Assembly (NCBI GenBank): GCA_964016985.1
Contig: OZ024826.1
Location: 70,214,768 to 70,278,767, forward strand
Origin: Anodontia alba
Lineage: Eukaryota; Mollusca; Bivalvia; Lucinida; Lucinidae
Reading direction: 5' to 3'
DNA length: 64,000 nucleotides
Below are positions 1 through 12,149 of the stretch, one piece after another (position 1 is the first letter of the stretch; every line of letters begins with the position of its first letter). A program made the position numbers and the translations under genes. The notes under the pieces were generated by a model. That model worked only from the letters and a program-made list of their open reading frames with translations, was not told where the DNA came from and made no database searches.

Positions 1-166
1 TTTTAGAGAAAATAAAGCTTGACATTTCATATGAATCTTCTGTCTAGCAGATGACTCACATGAAGTTTTATTTTATTTTATTTTTTTCTGAAAAAATGTA
101 ATAAAAATAATGCTGTCCACTATAATTTTGCTTAGGATAAATAAGTGCATGTGTATTAGTTTATTT
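1..166. other. No feature seen
   Basis: AT-rich sequence before the first SINE. I see no exon, RNA or repeat structure that I can support. Confidence 0.5.
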
Positions 167-456
167 GCCGGCCTCGGTGGCTCAGTTGGATGCGCGTCAT
201 CAGGAGGTTGCGGGTGCGATCCCCGCCGGGTCGGCAACATTCTGTCGTGGAGATGGGTCATGAAATAATTTTTTTCGGTCAAACTCTCCCTTCCGCTAAT
301 TCAAGAAGGGCAATCCTCAGTTTCTGGCGAAAGAATGTACACAATACTCGTTAACCGCTTAGAGGATTATGCCCAGCAAAAGTCTGGTTAGGTAAACTGA
401 CCTCGCTCGACATGACCTCGATAGGCTGACTGGCCGTAAAACCGCAATACAAATAA
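167..456 (+). mobile_element. tRNA-derived SINE, copy 1
   Basis: It begins 'gccggcctcggtggctcag' with an A box (tggctcagttgg) and ends in 'ggccgtaaaaccgcaatac'. The anticodon-arm part is shortened relative to the other four copies, and the B box is damaged (gggtgcgatcc). Flanks hold only a weak match (tgtattagtttat / tgtatcatagttta), so the target duplication is decayed. It is the oldest-looking copy of this family in the window. Confidence 0.85.
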
Positions 457-560
457 AGAGAAAATAAATGTATCATAGTTTATACAAAATAAGGTCTGCT
501 ACAAATTCAGGTGTTAGGTACCTTTTTAAAAGTAGATATATATCACATTAATATATATTA

Positions 561-561
<1 letters not shown>

Positions 562-637
<76 letters not shown>
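562..637. repeat. (CA)n microsatellite
   Basis: About 38 uninterrupted CA dinucleotides, visible directly. Confidence 0.98.
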
Positions 638-639
<2 letters not shown>

Positions 640-898
640 GGACACAGACTGATCAAGGTCTAAACTTATTGCCATTCTTGCTATTTACAAGCAGCCTCTT
701 AACAGGTCACCAGCTAATCAATTCCAGTGTTTAAGGTAACTAGAAATGTGTTTGTAAAACATGATGCTCCCAACTACGTGCTTGTCTAGTCAAAGTGTCA
801 AAGTTGGAGAGGGGCATGTCTGACAAAATTAGCCCAATATTGTTCTTCTTCAAACGTTTATCAGGTGATCTATTCATCATCCCCAAAAACTGTCAAGA

Positions 899-1200
899 GC
901 CGGCCTCGGTGGCTCAGTTGGATGCACGTCCGACTGGAGACCAGGAGGTCGCGGGTTCGACCCCTGCCGAGGTCGGCAACATTCTTTCGTGGAGATTGAT
1001 CATGAAATATTTTCTACGGTCGTTCTCTCCCTTCCGCTGATTCAAGAAGGGCAGTTGTCAGTTTCTGGCGAAAGAATGTGCACAATACTGGTTAAACTCT
1101 TAGAGGACTAAGCCTGCCCAGTAAACGTGTGATTAGGTAAACTGATGGCGCTCGACATGATCCCATTGGGTTGACTGGGCCGTAAAACCTCAACACAAAC
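899..1200 (+). mobile_element. tRNA-derived SINE, copy 2
   Basis: Full-length, about 300 bp. The tRNA-like head has a 7-bp acceptor-type pairing (gccggcc with ggtcggc), A box tggctcagttgg and B box gggttcgacccc, which act as an internal RNA polymerase III promoter in such elements. The body carries 'ttcaagaagggcag' and the tail is 'gggccgtaaaacctcaacac'. Target-site duplication: aaaaactgtcaaga at 885-898 and aaaaactttcaaga at 1201-1214 (13 of 14 bases). It resembles SINE families described in bivalves; the exact family name is not certain. Confidence 0.93.
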
Positions 1201-1214
1201 AAAAACTTTCAAGA

Positions 1215-1688
1215 CTCTAGCTCAAATATTATTCGTGATATCTTGCTCACAAGATTTCATTATGTCCCATAGGCTTACAATGCACAAGTCAAAAATGGAA
1301 CATAACTCCGGAATTTCAAGTCTGGTGGAAACAAAAAAATGAAACAAGCGGCCCATTGTATCACCTGAGTAAAACTACCATTGCATTCCGTATTAACTTT
1401 AAATATTGCGACATCTTTTCTACTTACCATACTTGTCCTAAAATTTGAACAAGTTCATTCTACCACCTTTTGATGTGTCTTTAACATTGCTGTATGTATG
1501 GCAAACAATGTAGACCCTGATCCGATGCCACATTCTGCACTGTTAGCAAAGGCCTCTATGTCCACAGTATCTGCAGAGGCCATGCAACATTCTTCCAGTA
1601 TTGCCACAACAAATAGGCCACAAATTTGACCGAGCCTTTATCCTAGGATCATCATTTGAACGAACTTGGATCATCATTTGAATGAGCT
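1215..1688. other. Unassigned sequence with repeat scraps
   Basis: There is no gene. Around 1620-1690 the phrase 'ggatcatcatttgaa' occurs twice, a motif also found inside the array elements at 3.2, 8.0, 53.2 and 63.6 kb, so part of this is old element debris. Confidence 0.5.
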
Positions 1689-2390
1689 TTTAGCTCGACT
1701 TCAAGATATTTGGATGATTTATTGAATATTGACAATACCTACTTCGACGGTTTAATCCCAGAACTTCAGTTAAATAAAACTAATTCTTCTGATACCAAAG
1801 CCGCGTTTTTGGATTTACATTTAACTATTGTAGAAGGGTTTGTTTCCTGCAAAATTTATGATAAACGCGATTATTTTGATTTTGAGATTGTAAATTTTCC
1901 TTTCTTGGATGGTGATGTTCCTCGTAAGGCATCCTACGGTGTTTATATTTCACAATTAATTCGATTTGCCAGAGTGTCTAGTCATGTAACTGACTTCAAC
2001 ACTCGTAATAAATTGCTAATGCTAAACTTCCTAATCAGGGTTATCGGTATCATAAACTATGTAAAGCCTTTTCTAAGTTTTATAGACGCCATTCCGATTT
2101 AGTTTCTAAATTCAATGTTGGACTTAAATCTCTTCTGCAACAAGGCCTATCGGAACCCGAATTTTATGGTGACTTAATATATAAATTCAGAAAAATATAT
2201 GCTTGCAATGACTTCAGTACCCAATTTCGTAAAATCATTATTCGATATAAAAAGATTGGGTACAACATAAATGTTACACGACAGACTGCATGCATGGTTG
2301 TTAACCCAATCACGGTTAATAACTTTGCTTCCCTCTTTAATTGCACGCCGGCGGGTTAGGCCTCAGATTCTATGATGGTTCCAGCGTAAA
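1689..2390 (+). pseudogene. Reverse transcriptase fragment with YLDD motif, copy 1
   Basis: The reading frame entering at 1689 contains the catalytic Y-L-D-D of a reverse transcriptase (codons 1707-1718). It is followed by 'FLDLHL', 'KIYDKRD', 'NFPFLDGDVP' and 'YGVYISQLIRFAR'. A frameshift near 2030-2040 moves the match to another frame, which reads on through 'YRYHKLCKAFSKFYRR' and 'GLSEPEFYGDL' and ends at an in-frame TAG at 2356-2358. Only the palm C-terminus and thumb survive; there is no fingers region, nuclease or start. The FLD/YGVYISQL arrangement is distantly like Penelope-like retroelements, but the family is not settled. A second damaged copy lies at 26150-26780. It is non-functional. 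Confidence 0.85.
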
Positions 2391-2735
2391 GGCTTACTTG
2401 AAATTTAATTTTGGGTAATGTTGGTTGGTATTTGATGATCTATCTTTGGTCGGGCCCACCGGAGTCTTACTGTTGGTTTTCTTTTGCTCTAGCATTTCAG
2501 TTGTTTCGTGCTGTCGAGTCCTAATAGTTGTTTCATCTCTGTAATTTGTTGATTTTTTTGTGTTCTCGGAGATGTAGCACTGATGAGTTAGGAAGCCTTC
2601 ATGCGGACTGAACAAATTATGTGTCTAAACCGCGGCAGAAGTAAGGGTGAGGATTGTGGCCACGTAAAATCGATTTAAGCCCCCTAGTGAAATACTTTTC
2701 ACTGACCGTTCCAAGGCGGTTCTTCTGTCATGGTT
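2391..2735 (+). mobile_element. 3' tail of the same retroelement
   Basis: Matches the tail after the second copy (26781-27345) and the reverse-strand fragment at 19393-19690. Shared words include 'ttttcttttgctc', 'gatgagttaggaagcc', 'tgcggactgaacaaat' and 'ttaagccccct'. It ends in 'caaggcggttcttct', also found at 24510-24526. Confidence 0.7.
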
Positions 2736-3179
2736 TATTTTGTTATAGTTCGTCTTTGAATGTTGTGTGTGTCGCTTACATCTTTTTGTTTTGGATAGCC
2801 ATTTGGCCACTTTGTGGGAAAGTAACTGTCCGTTTGGCTTTCTGCAAGTGATGTTTCCATTAGGGTCCAGTTATTTCGTGTTTGTGTGTCTTTCCCTTTG
2901 ATGTAACTGATGGGAGGTGTGGGATAATTGTATCGATTTCTGATCATTGCCTTCCTTTCTATTTTGGTAGACCGTAAGTCCCCAATGCTATACATACCAA
3001 GATTCAGCTGGTCAAGCTGTTTCCGAGAAGGCGTTTTCAGACTACGCGATTTTTACAGTCATGTATATAGACCAGTGACAAGGGCAAATAACTCTCTAGG
3101 GACATTTTTTATTGTTACAAAAAAATTATTCCTTTAATCATACATTGTAAGTTTCAGTCATAAGTCCTTAATATCTTTT
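2736..3179. other. No gene seen
   Basis: Low-complexity T-rich sequence. The short open frames here overlap on opposite strands and have no recognisable domain. Confidence 0.4.
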
Positions 3180-3420
3180 AAGAAAATGATTTTTCAACAT
3201 TTTCCCCAGACAAATGTATAGGGACGCAAATTTGACCTTGCCTAAAAAGATCAAAGATCATCCTAGGATCATCATTTGAACAGGCCTGGTAGACCTTGCA
3301 TCTCCAATGCTATATACCAAGATTCAGCCTAAAAAAAAAGCTTTCTTGGTTCTGAGGAAGAAGAATTTTAAGTGTGTTTTTACCATGTATGAGTTTCTGA
3401 CTGGTAAGGGAGACGATATG
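3180..3420 (+). mobile_element. Fragment of array element (copy C type)
   Basis: Shares 'aaatttgaccttgcctaaaa', 'ggatcatcatttgaac', 'ggtagacctt', 'accaagattcagc' and 'gttctgaggaagaag' with the internal units of the element at 7931-10437. No ends are visible, so it is a broken remnant. Confidence 0.65.
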
Positions 3421-4824
3421 TGTAGAAAATAGTCAAGGAGGACTATTTTACCTTTGTTTAGATTAGAAATGTAAAACTCATAGCGTGGTGCCAGGCTATA
3501 TTTTACCTGACCCAGCTATTCGTCACTTCCGGTCATTTCTTGGTCTTGTTATATCTCTTGGATTGTTTGGCTTCTTTCGGCGAAGTTTTAAGGAGAAACT
3601 TTATTTGATAATATTTTTTCCATAAAAATATAATTATAATAACTCGAAAAGGTATTATAATGTAAAATACTATAAATATAACAGGAATAAACAGAATTGT
3701 CGCTTGCTTTAAGCTATTATCATTTTTGTGTGCTTGTTTATTGCTCTCAAGAGTTATTCCGTTGGAAACTATTTCTAAGTATGAATGGACCCTTTTCAAT
3801 AAAGACATTTTTCAGTGGTGGAGATGGAGGAAAAGAGATATAAATCAGATAACAAATTGTCACAACAACATTCTCTTATGAATGTGAAGATGAAATCTTT
3901 AATGAACAATCAGAATGGCACAGTAGTCTCATATTACAACAATTCTAAATTATTGCCAACAATACAGACACAGTTATTACATATATGTAAATATATACAA
4001 AATAAACAGACTAATGGGAAGTAATGCTGGGCTTGAAGCAGCTGCGATAAATATGCTACACAGTAGCTATCTGATTACATTCTGTAACAAAATTAGCATA
4101 TTTGTTCACAAGAAAATAGCACTATTCATTACGTTTCATTCGCCAATTATATTACAGCAGAACATCATTCCACAGCATTCCCAGCACGCGCACCTCTTTT
4201 ACACTTAGCCCGGAACTTATGAGCCAACAGGCAAGGTCCATATCGGCCTGATCTAATCAGGGCCCTCGCTATTTCCCTGAATCAATTCTGCATTAACTCT
4301 GGTAATAGCAAAAACTTTGAACAGAAATATGGGCTGATTTTTGACACAGCTATTCAGTTGTATGCAAAGTCCCCTTTATGAATGACTTAGTTCACATGCG
4401 AACCACCCCAAATATAAAACGACTTTATGACAAATGTAACCAGCGTAGATTCGGATCAGAATGTTTAAGGTCCAAAATAGCTGCTTGACTGTTCAGATTA
4501 CCCGGAGGAACAGACTGATCCGAGTATACCCAGTTCGCATGTATCATAAGGTCATTTGGAGGGGCTCTTGCATCGTTCTCACATTTAATGACTCAGTGAA
4601 GCTATGAAAGCATATAAACCAAGCGATACTACAAATCAAACTTGTTTACTGCCATTTCAATGTACTTTTAATATTAGACTAGTCCAGGGTCAAGATTCAG
4701 CAGGTTGTTACGGGAAAATATTGCGACAGTAGGTACTTTCCGGCTGATTGGCTCTGTTTTATTAAGAACGTATACACTTACATCTGCGGTTTAACTGCAT
4801 TTAATCATAGGTCAACAGATTAGT
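3421..4824. other. AT-rich stretch, no gene seen
   Basis: No exon or element ends recognised. At 4230-4330 there is a 'cctgatctaatcagggccc' motif with 'ctcgctatt', a scrap of a short dispersed repeat also seen near 6.7, 12.9, 25.4, 37.7 and 47.1 kb. Confidence 0.45.
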
Positions 4825-5400
4825 TTGGTGGAAAAAACAGCTGAGAACTTAACAGGTCCGGAGTTCCTTCCCACTAATAACCTCATTTTTTTCTTGTTTA
4901 CGTCTTCACGCGCATTTCTTTTTTATTGTTATTATAGATTTAGCCGGCTGCGGTTCCTGTATATATATGTAACTATACCAAATAAAGTACAACAGTTGCG
5001 CATTTCTGACTTTATCTTCGCCAGAATCGCTACTCAAAAAATTGAAAACAAAACAGGTGATGGGCAAGACTCGGCCAGCGAGGCACACTCGCTTCCGAGC
5101 ACACATCAACTGACGCATCCCATGAGACAGAGCAACAGCAGACATCAGGCAAGGGACACCTACCCATGGACTTCTAGATTTCCCCCCAACAAGCCACCTC
5201 AGCCACCATGACCCACGCGAGACACGGCAGCCCCGGGCATCAAGAAAGCGATGTCCAAAACAGCGAATCTTACAAAAGCCTAAAATGTGGAATCAAATCC
5301 GCAAAGATTCATGTCGTGACAGGTCAGTGACAAGTATGAAAAACTGCAGAATAAAAGTCCCTTTAAAGATCATTTCAAAGTGTTCAGCATAAAATAAAAA
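4825..5400 (+). other. GC-richer patch with an open frame, unassigned
   Basis: An open frame of 128 codons runs to 5211. Its last third is polar and proline-rich (ends in PPNKPPQPP) and sits in a GC-rich patch, 5060-5280, inside AT-rich surroundings. I recognise no domain and no splice-site pair. It could be the 5' part of a decayed retroelement ORF1 or chance. Confidence 0.2.
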
Positions 5401-5808
5401 TCGTGCTGTGTTGTTGGAGATATTATGGAAAAGGAAAGACAAATTTTATTATCTCAATTTACAGATATAAATGTATCCATATTTTATTCTCCAAATTGAC
5501 TAGACAATTGTTTTCTTGTATCAGATGTAGTTTTTCCTGTAGTTTTTCCTGTACGATTGCTTGTTTATTTTCTAAACAACAATAAAACTCACACAAAATA
5601 AAAGTGAATGAGAATTCAATACCACATCAATCAACGATTCTGGTCATACTGAGTGGCTGTTGTAGGTCGTTACGTGCATTTGCATACGCACGTATCTTTC
5701 TTCAGGGATTTTATGCCCTGTCTCAAGTTATAATAGCATGAAAACCACATTTACAAGCTTCAAACAATGTTCTTTAGTCGTTAGTATTTATAAGAAACAG
5801 ATGTGGAA

Positions 5809-5812
<4 letters not shown>
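5401..5812. other. No gene seen
   Basis: AT-rich. A small imperfect hairpin (tacgtgc...gcacgta) lies near 5670-5695. Nothing else is supported. Confidence 0.4.

Positions 5813-5880
<68 letters not shown>
5813..5880. repeat. (GA)n microsatellite
   Basis: About 34 GA units. It produces Arg-Glu and Ser-Leu repeat frames on the two strands; neither is a gene. Confidence 0.98.
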
Positions 5881-5883
<3 letters not shown>

Positions 5884-7018
5884 TGCGGGAATGTATTTCA
5901 TTGCACATAATATACTAAGAAAAACAATTAAATTACAATTAAAACAATGAAAGCGTATTCTATCATAATTATAGCTTTCAAGAAAATACACACCGATTTT
6001 TGTGTATATGCATTAATTTAATAGATTCGGGTATGTGAAATACTATCTCGATGAATGTTTACTGTCGCGTCAAAGGTTGGGCGAGTTCATTCAAAATCCG
6101 TTTTTAGGTAAGCATGACTAAAAATAGCATCTCGGGCATTTTCGGTCATCCGTGAAGCGTTTGGCTATAGCGCTCAAATATATACACACTGTCTTGAGTA
6201 GATTAAATTGTAGTATTGGCATCGCGCAGTTGTGGCTTAAAAATTATATATTTTTTCTTCATACCAAATTACAAAAAAAGAAGAGCAAAAACAAAGGGGC
6301 ATTATTGCAGCTGGTTTTCATACACCATTATAAAGGACCCCGGCTCATTGGCACTTACTGTATTTACCCGAACACTGAGCAAACAGTGTGGACCCAGAGC
6401 AGAACGCGGTATGATTAGAGTCGTTACTGAATATCTCTCATCTGGCAATATTAGATAAATAAACAGTTAGTTCAATGATCTAGTTAAATTTTTGGGCAAG
6501 TATGGTAATGTGTCAGAATGTTTCAGGGTAAACATGGATTTATTTCTTTTTTCTTTCTTTTATGTTTTGGAAATAAACAAGAAGATATTATGTCGTTATC
6601 TCAACACTTTATCATCATTCAGTCTGATCAGGACCTTTGTCCACTTACAAAATTAATGGATACTATAGAATATATGAATGGACAGGAACAATCCAGAGAA
6701 GATCCATGAGACTGTGCGGATGCACAGGATGATCTTGACCTTCGCTATTTGAATGCAATCGTCAGTACACGCTTTTTTGTATTAACGTTTAGCATGTTTG
6801 GTAAATATTTCAGCAGAAAACATTTTGAAATATTTTCCTCACGTTTCCCAGAAAAAAATCGACATTTTGTGCCAAATGTCTCCTAGATTGAATCGTATTT
6901 TCTGGGGGGAAAATAAGAAAAATCACATCAATTTGTCGACTGTTGAATCTGCCCATAGCGTGGTAAGTGTTCAAACAGCATTAGAATTTTTACATCGCGG
7001 TGATTTAGATGGAAAACG

Positions 7019-7019
<1 letters not shown>
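5881..7019. other. No gene seen
   Basis: Short open frames without recognisable domains. The motif 'gtgcggatgcacaggatgatc' near 6715 belongs to a short dispersed repeat described under findings. Confidence 0.4.

Positions 7020-7096
<77 letters not shown>
7020..7096. repeat. (CA)n microsatellite
   Basis: About 38 CA units. The Thr-His repeat at the end of the overlapping open frame comes from this tract. Confidence 0.98.
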
Positions 7097-7098
<2 letters not shown>

Positions 7099-7930
7099 TA
7101 AAATATCATTATGAGTAAAAAAAAAATGACATAAAAAAAGACTGTTATTGGAATCGAATCTCCAACCGTCATACCGTTGGAGCTATGATCAAATACACTT
7201 CCAAGAAACTTCTATCAATGTATAACTTATTCAATCAATCGGTCTCGGTGAACCGGAAAATACCGAGTGACATTACTTATACCCGCAACAACTTGCTTCA
7301 CCTTGACCCTTGATTATTTCAATATTAAAAGTGCATTGACACGACTGTAAACATTCATCGAGTAACAGCAAATGTTAGATTAAATTCATGCTTCACTGGT
7401 TACATCACAGTCCCTCTCTAAAAGCTATGGACCTTTTCAACAAAAGTTAACAAGCAATTAAAATTTAAATAAACCGTGCTTTTTTATTATTGCATGCCTA
7501 AAAGACTGGTTGCATCATCATTTCAAGGTATGTTACTATATTCGGAGATAGATACGGACCATCCAGGTTAGTGAGTAGACTGATCCTCTGTGTACACCTT
7601 TTGCAAAATTGGTTGATATCATTCTAGTGTTACGAAAGTTTTGAGGACATACTTGTAGACCTGTGGTAAAGTTTGCAGCTCCTTCAAAGCCGTTTTGACA
7701 TCAATATCACAATTAGTATGCATGGTACCATGCATAACAATGATCTGATTGCTATTACTCTGAATGAATGTTAAAGGACACGGCTCTATGTCCATCATGA
7801 GACAGTTCAAGAGGAGGGTTTTATTTGCATTCAGCCATGTGCAATTTAGTGAGAGACATTTGATCACATTATTTCAGATACACTACCAACGAAATCACTT
7901 TTCGCAGCTAATCCTTTTCAAAGAATAAAC
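7097..7930. other. No confident gene; weak minus-strand open frame at 7867-7619
   Basis: The 82-codon minus-strand frame at 7867-7619 has a protein-like composition (ends DVKTALKELQTLPQVYKYV). It lacks a matching domain, a convincing acceptor/donor pair or a neighbour that would explain it. It could be a stray exon, an old pseudogene or chance. Confidence 0.2.
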
Positions 7931-10437
7931 ATGAGGTCCATGGGCCACGGCTCTCAATCCTGAGTGAAACATATATGCAGATGTTATGCAAAATTTTCCA
8001 ATCCTGTCATTGCAACTAATGAAAGGATCATCATTTGAGCAGTTCTTGGTTTTGAAGAAGAAGAATGCGTTCTTTTATTATCATTATTTTACCGTATATG
8101 GGCATGACAGTCAATGGGGCGTGACCATTTGAACAAACTCTCAATCCCGTTTCAACAGTAGGATCGACATTAAATAAAAGTAAAAAAGGATTGCTTGGTG
8201 AAAATTGGCCAACTGACTTCTGAAGAGAAAGTGTTTAACAATATCATGATCGTATTTTATACATGTATACAGCATAGGGACAAGGGAAGATAACCCTAGC
8301 AGAATAAAATTGTGATTGTAACGTAAATATTTTGCTACTTCAATAATATTTTGTAAATTTAAAACACTTCAGCTATTTTTGTCTTTGTGTGTATGTTCAT
8401 TGCTCTCAAGGGTCATTATTTTATAATCTATTTATATTGGCCAGAAGCTGGGACATGCCAAGCACTTATCTTCATTGAATAAGTAAGGAAATAATGGAAG
8501 AGGTATTTCAGTTGCAAGTTTCCACTCCCACTAATGCTACACGTCCTATGTAAAGCTCAACAGGGTCTTTTTCCCTGCTGGTGCGCAACAGGGTCTTCTT
8601 TCCCTATTGGTGTGCAACAGGATCTTCTTTTCCTGATGGTATGCAAGAGGATCTTCTTTCCCTGCTAGTGTTTCACAGGGTGTTAATTCCCTGCTGGTAA
8701 TTCACATGTCCTTCTTTCTCTGCTGGTGCTTTACAAACTTCATACTTAAAATTTTTACCATGACAACCAAACAAAACAAGCGGTTTCAGAAATGAAGACA
8801 TTTAAAAACATGATGGCGGCTGTGGTGGCCATCTTGGATTTCCAGTTGGCACAGTCTCAGCTATTTTTGATCTAGAAGTCATCCTGTTACTATAGTGTAT
8901 TACAACTCAAATCGCCAAACGGTTCGGAAAAGTCAATTTTTTATTTTACGATGGTGGCAGTGGCGGCCATTCTGGATTTCCAATCGGCATGATTTTAGCT
9001 ATTTTTCATCTACACATCAACCTGATACTACATTGTAAGTTTCAATTTAATTCGCCTTTTGGTTTGCGAGAAGATATCCAAAACTGATTTTCAAGATGGC
9101 GACTTGGCGGCCATCTTGGATTTCCGATCGACAAGATTTTATCTCATTTAGATCCAGAAGTCGTCCTGTTGCTGCAAAGCAAGTTTTGGCTCAAATCGAC
9201 AAAAGTTTTGGGAAGAGATGTCGAAAATTGATTTTCAAGATGGCGGCTGTGGCGGCCATCTTATATTTTCGATCGGCTCAGTTTCAGCTATTTCTTGTCT
9301 GTTCGGCACCCCGATGCTCCTCACCAAGTTTTAACTCGATTGAATCAAGATTTAAGAGGAGATGTTCAAAATATGAGTTCTCAACATCTTTCCCATATAA
9401 ATGTATAGGGGCCCATTCAAATACATGGGGAAGCAAATTTGACCTTGCCGTAAAAAGGTCAAACGTCAGCGTTGGACCATCATTTTAGCGATTTTGGTAG
9501 ACCTCCTGTCCACAATGCTTTGTGCAAGGATTAGGCCCCAATGCTTATTTTTTCTGGAGGAGAAGAGTTTTAAAGATTTTTACCATATATGTGCATGACG
9601 GCCATCTTGGTCAATGGACTGCGACTATTTAAGCAATCTTTCGTTCCTCTGCCCCAAGGAGGCTCCATTTCAAATTTGAGCAACATTGTCGAAGTTCTTC
9701 AGAGAAGAAGTTTAAAATTCTCAACATTTTTCTCAAACGTATGGGGCCCATACAAATGCATAGGGAAGCAAATTTGACCTCGCCGTAAAAGGTCAAACGT
9801 CAATGTAATAGCATCTTTTTAATGATTTTGGTAGACCTCTCGTCCCCGATGATTTGTGCATCCTCGGTTCTGGAGAAGAATATGTAAAAGGTTTTTACCA
9901 TATATGGGCATGGCGGCCATCTTGGTTAATAGACAGCGACTATTTTAGCAATCTTACGTTCCCCTGCCCCAAGGAGGCTCCACTTGATATTTGAGCAAGA
10001 TTGCCCCAGAGGCTTCAGAGGAGAAGTCGTTTGACATTCTCAACATTTTCCCCATAAAAATGCATAAGGAAGCAAACTTGATCTCGCCTTAAAAAGGTCA
10101 AACGTTAATGTACGACCATTATTGTAGCTTGTAGCTTGTAGCAATTTTGGTAGACCTCCCGTCCCCAATGATTTGTGCAAAGATTCAGCCCCAAGGCATT
10201 CGCGGTTCTGGAGACGAAGATTTTTAAAGGGTTTTACCAGCCATCTTAGTCAACGGACTGCGACTATTTTAGCAATCTTTCGTTCCCCAAACCGAATGAG
10301 GCTCCATATGAAATTTCAGCAAAACTGGCTCAGCGGCTTCAGAAGAGAAGTCGTTTGAAAATGTTAACGAACGGACGGAGGGACGAACGACTGACAAAAA
10401 GTGACCACTATAGCTCGTCCTGAGTAAGGGGAGCTAA
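7931..10437 (+). mobile_element. Helitron-like tandem-array element, copy C
   Basis: The 5' end 'gaggtccatgggccacgg' followed by 'ctcaatcctgagtg' matches the 5' end of the element at 63537. The interior holds two kinds of tandem unit: about 142 bp with 'gatggcggccatcttggat' (starts near 8812, 8950, 9095, 9239), then longer units of about 310-340 bp with 'aaatttgacctcgccgtaaaa' (near 9434, 9770, 10077). The 3' end has an imperfect hairpin (agctc...gagct, 10412-10435) and finishes in CTAA. It has no coding capacity, so it would be non-autonomous. The class is inferred from the sibling element at 52996-56296. Confidence 0.7.
8555..8735. repeat. 29-bp minisatellite, about 6 units
   Basis: The motif 'caacagggtcttctttccctg' recurs at 8561, 8589, 8618, 8647, 8676 and about 8705, a 29-bp period with point changes. 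It lies inside element C. Confidence 0.85.
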
Positions 10438-10443
10438 AAAGTG

Positions 10444-10643
10444 GGCATCGAACTATTGTAACAGACCTTAAATGTTGATACAACTAGTGTTTCATGCATG
10501 TTAGCAATATGAGTGCGTTTAAACATGATTTTAGTTATTTGTTTGGCATCAAACTATTGTAACAGACCTTAAATGTTGATACAACTGGTGTTTCATGCAT
10601 GTTAGCAATATGAGTGCGTTTAAACATGATTTTAGTTATTTGT
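10444..10643. repeat. 101-bp direct tandem duplication
   Basis: Two nearly identical units start at 10444 and 10545 ('ggcatcgaactattgtaac' / 'ggcatcaaactattgtaac'), with only a few differences over the unit. This is a recent duplication next to the 3' end of element C. Confidence 0.95.
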
Positions 10644-10828
10644 TAACTTTTGGAGAGATACTGTACTTTAACCAGTGAAGCGTGATTTTAATCTAACATT
10701 CACTACAACTACACATACACTGTACTTTTAGATAGAACCTGCCTATTGATTTTTTATATATATTTATTAATTGACATAAACACTGCAAAATTTTAATATC
10801 TTCCAATTATTTTTTCTGAGCAAATACT

Positions 10829-10937
10829 ACCCAGCTAGCATTCTACATAAATCTATAGCAGGCCGTTATCGGCCCGTCAGCTACCCTGACGGGTCGATAA
10901 CGGCCCACTAAAGATTTATGTAGAATGCTTACTGGGT
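10829..10937. repeat. Foldback, about 52-bp arms
   Basis: The left arm 10829-10880 and right arm 10886-10937 pair along most of their length. Outer parts: acccagctagcattctac with gtagaatgcttactgggt. Inner parts: ggccgttatcggcccgtcag with ctgacgggtcgataacggcc. The loop is ctacc, and there is a small bulge at 'atag/cact'. It is probably a small foldback MITE. Confidence 0.85.
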
Positions 10938-12010
10938 TGTTCATAGTAGTTTTAATGAGAGAGAAAAATATAAAAAAAAATGATCATTAAATAATTCATT
11001 CCCACGGAAAGGAATACAATTCTGTATAAGACAAATAAAATTTAAATAAAAAGTACTACAATACTAATACAAACGATCGTGATGTCCTTATAAAATTTTG
11101 CTGGTTGGTTTTGCATAATGTTAGTGTACTCACTTCAATAATCCGTCTGCTGGAATAAAAGCCCAATATACTTCACCTACATACGTGACGACACAGTTGA
11201 GCACTTCATGAATACGTCCGAAATTGTTTAATCATCTTCACCTATGATGGATTTTGGGTGGACTCGTCTAACTTTTGACACGACAGTAAAATGTTTTGAT
11301 TGATAGAGAGCTCAAGCTCAGCAACATAGCTGGTCTACTCCAGTCATTATATTTGCGTGAAATTCGTACAATGAAGCAAAATACCGTATTCTACCTTAGT
11401 ATTTGGACAGATAGGCATGAACAGACAGTGCATACACCGAGATCATATGCCACAGAAACATGCGTTTGATCAGGGGTATTACTAGTAAGGACTCCAGTAC
11501 TCAATTTTTGCTAACCCTAGCATCGGATTTTTTGCTAACCCTAGCATCGGAAAAATATACGATATATATTTCGATAGAGGAAGAAAGCATGCAAACTGTA
11601 TTTCAAATAAACTTTATACCGTTTTCTACAGTATTTATTAGATGGTATACAGAAATGGATTAACACCAAAAACTGTTGGAGTTTTCGTCCAATATGGCCC
11701 CTATAATAAACCTGTAAGAAAACGTTTGACTGCAAATTTTATGACACCATTTTGAATGACACATTTTAAATTTTACCAGGCATCTTTCAGGCGTTCGTGC
11801 TTATGGTTTTCCAATAAAAATATTCGTATAGATTGTACTTACGTAAGTCTTAAACATGCATGTTGAGGGGAATCGCCACGCATATCTTCGTGTTTATATA
11901 ATTTCAAAACCTTTGTCGACGAATTACATTGGGTAAGAATGTATGACGACCAAACAAAATAATAGGCGTAATATCCGCAAACTAAAATGTTCATCAAATT
12001 CCATAAAAAA
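10938..12010. other. No gene seen
   Basis: AT-rich. A short local duplication 'tttttgctaaccctagcatcgga' occurs at about 11500-11552. Nothing else is supported. Confidence 0.4.
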
Positions 12011-12040
12011 TCTTGTCGTGTTTAATAAAACACGACAAGA
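12011..12040. repeat. Perfect 13-bp-arm hairpin
   Basis: tcttgtcgtgttt (12011-12023), loop aata, and its exact complement (12028-12040). Confidence 0.9.
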
Positions 12041-12149
12041 ATTTTAAACTATCAGTATTGATACTACTGGTAATGAGGGTTAGCTGCTTACTTTGAATTT
12101 TCTGCTCGATATGTATACTTCAAATCGAACCTTCAATACAACTGACTTT

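Noticed and set aside
5738..5991. Open frames with long Arg-Glu and Ser-Leu repeats on the two strands
   Set aside because: They are translations of the (GA)n microsatellite, with no coding context on either side.
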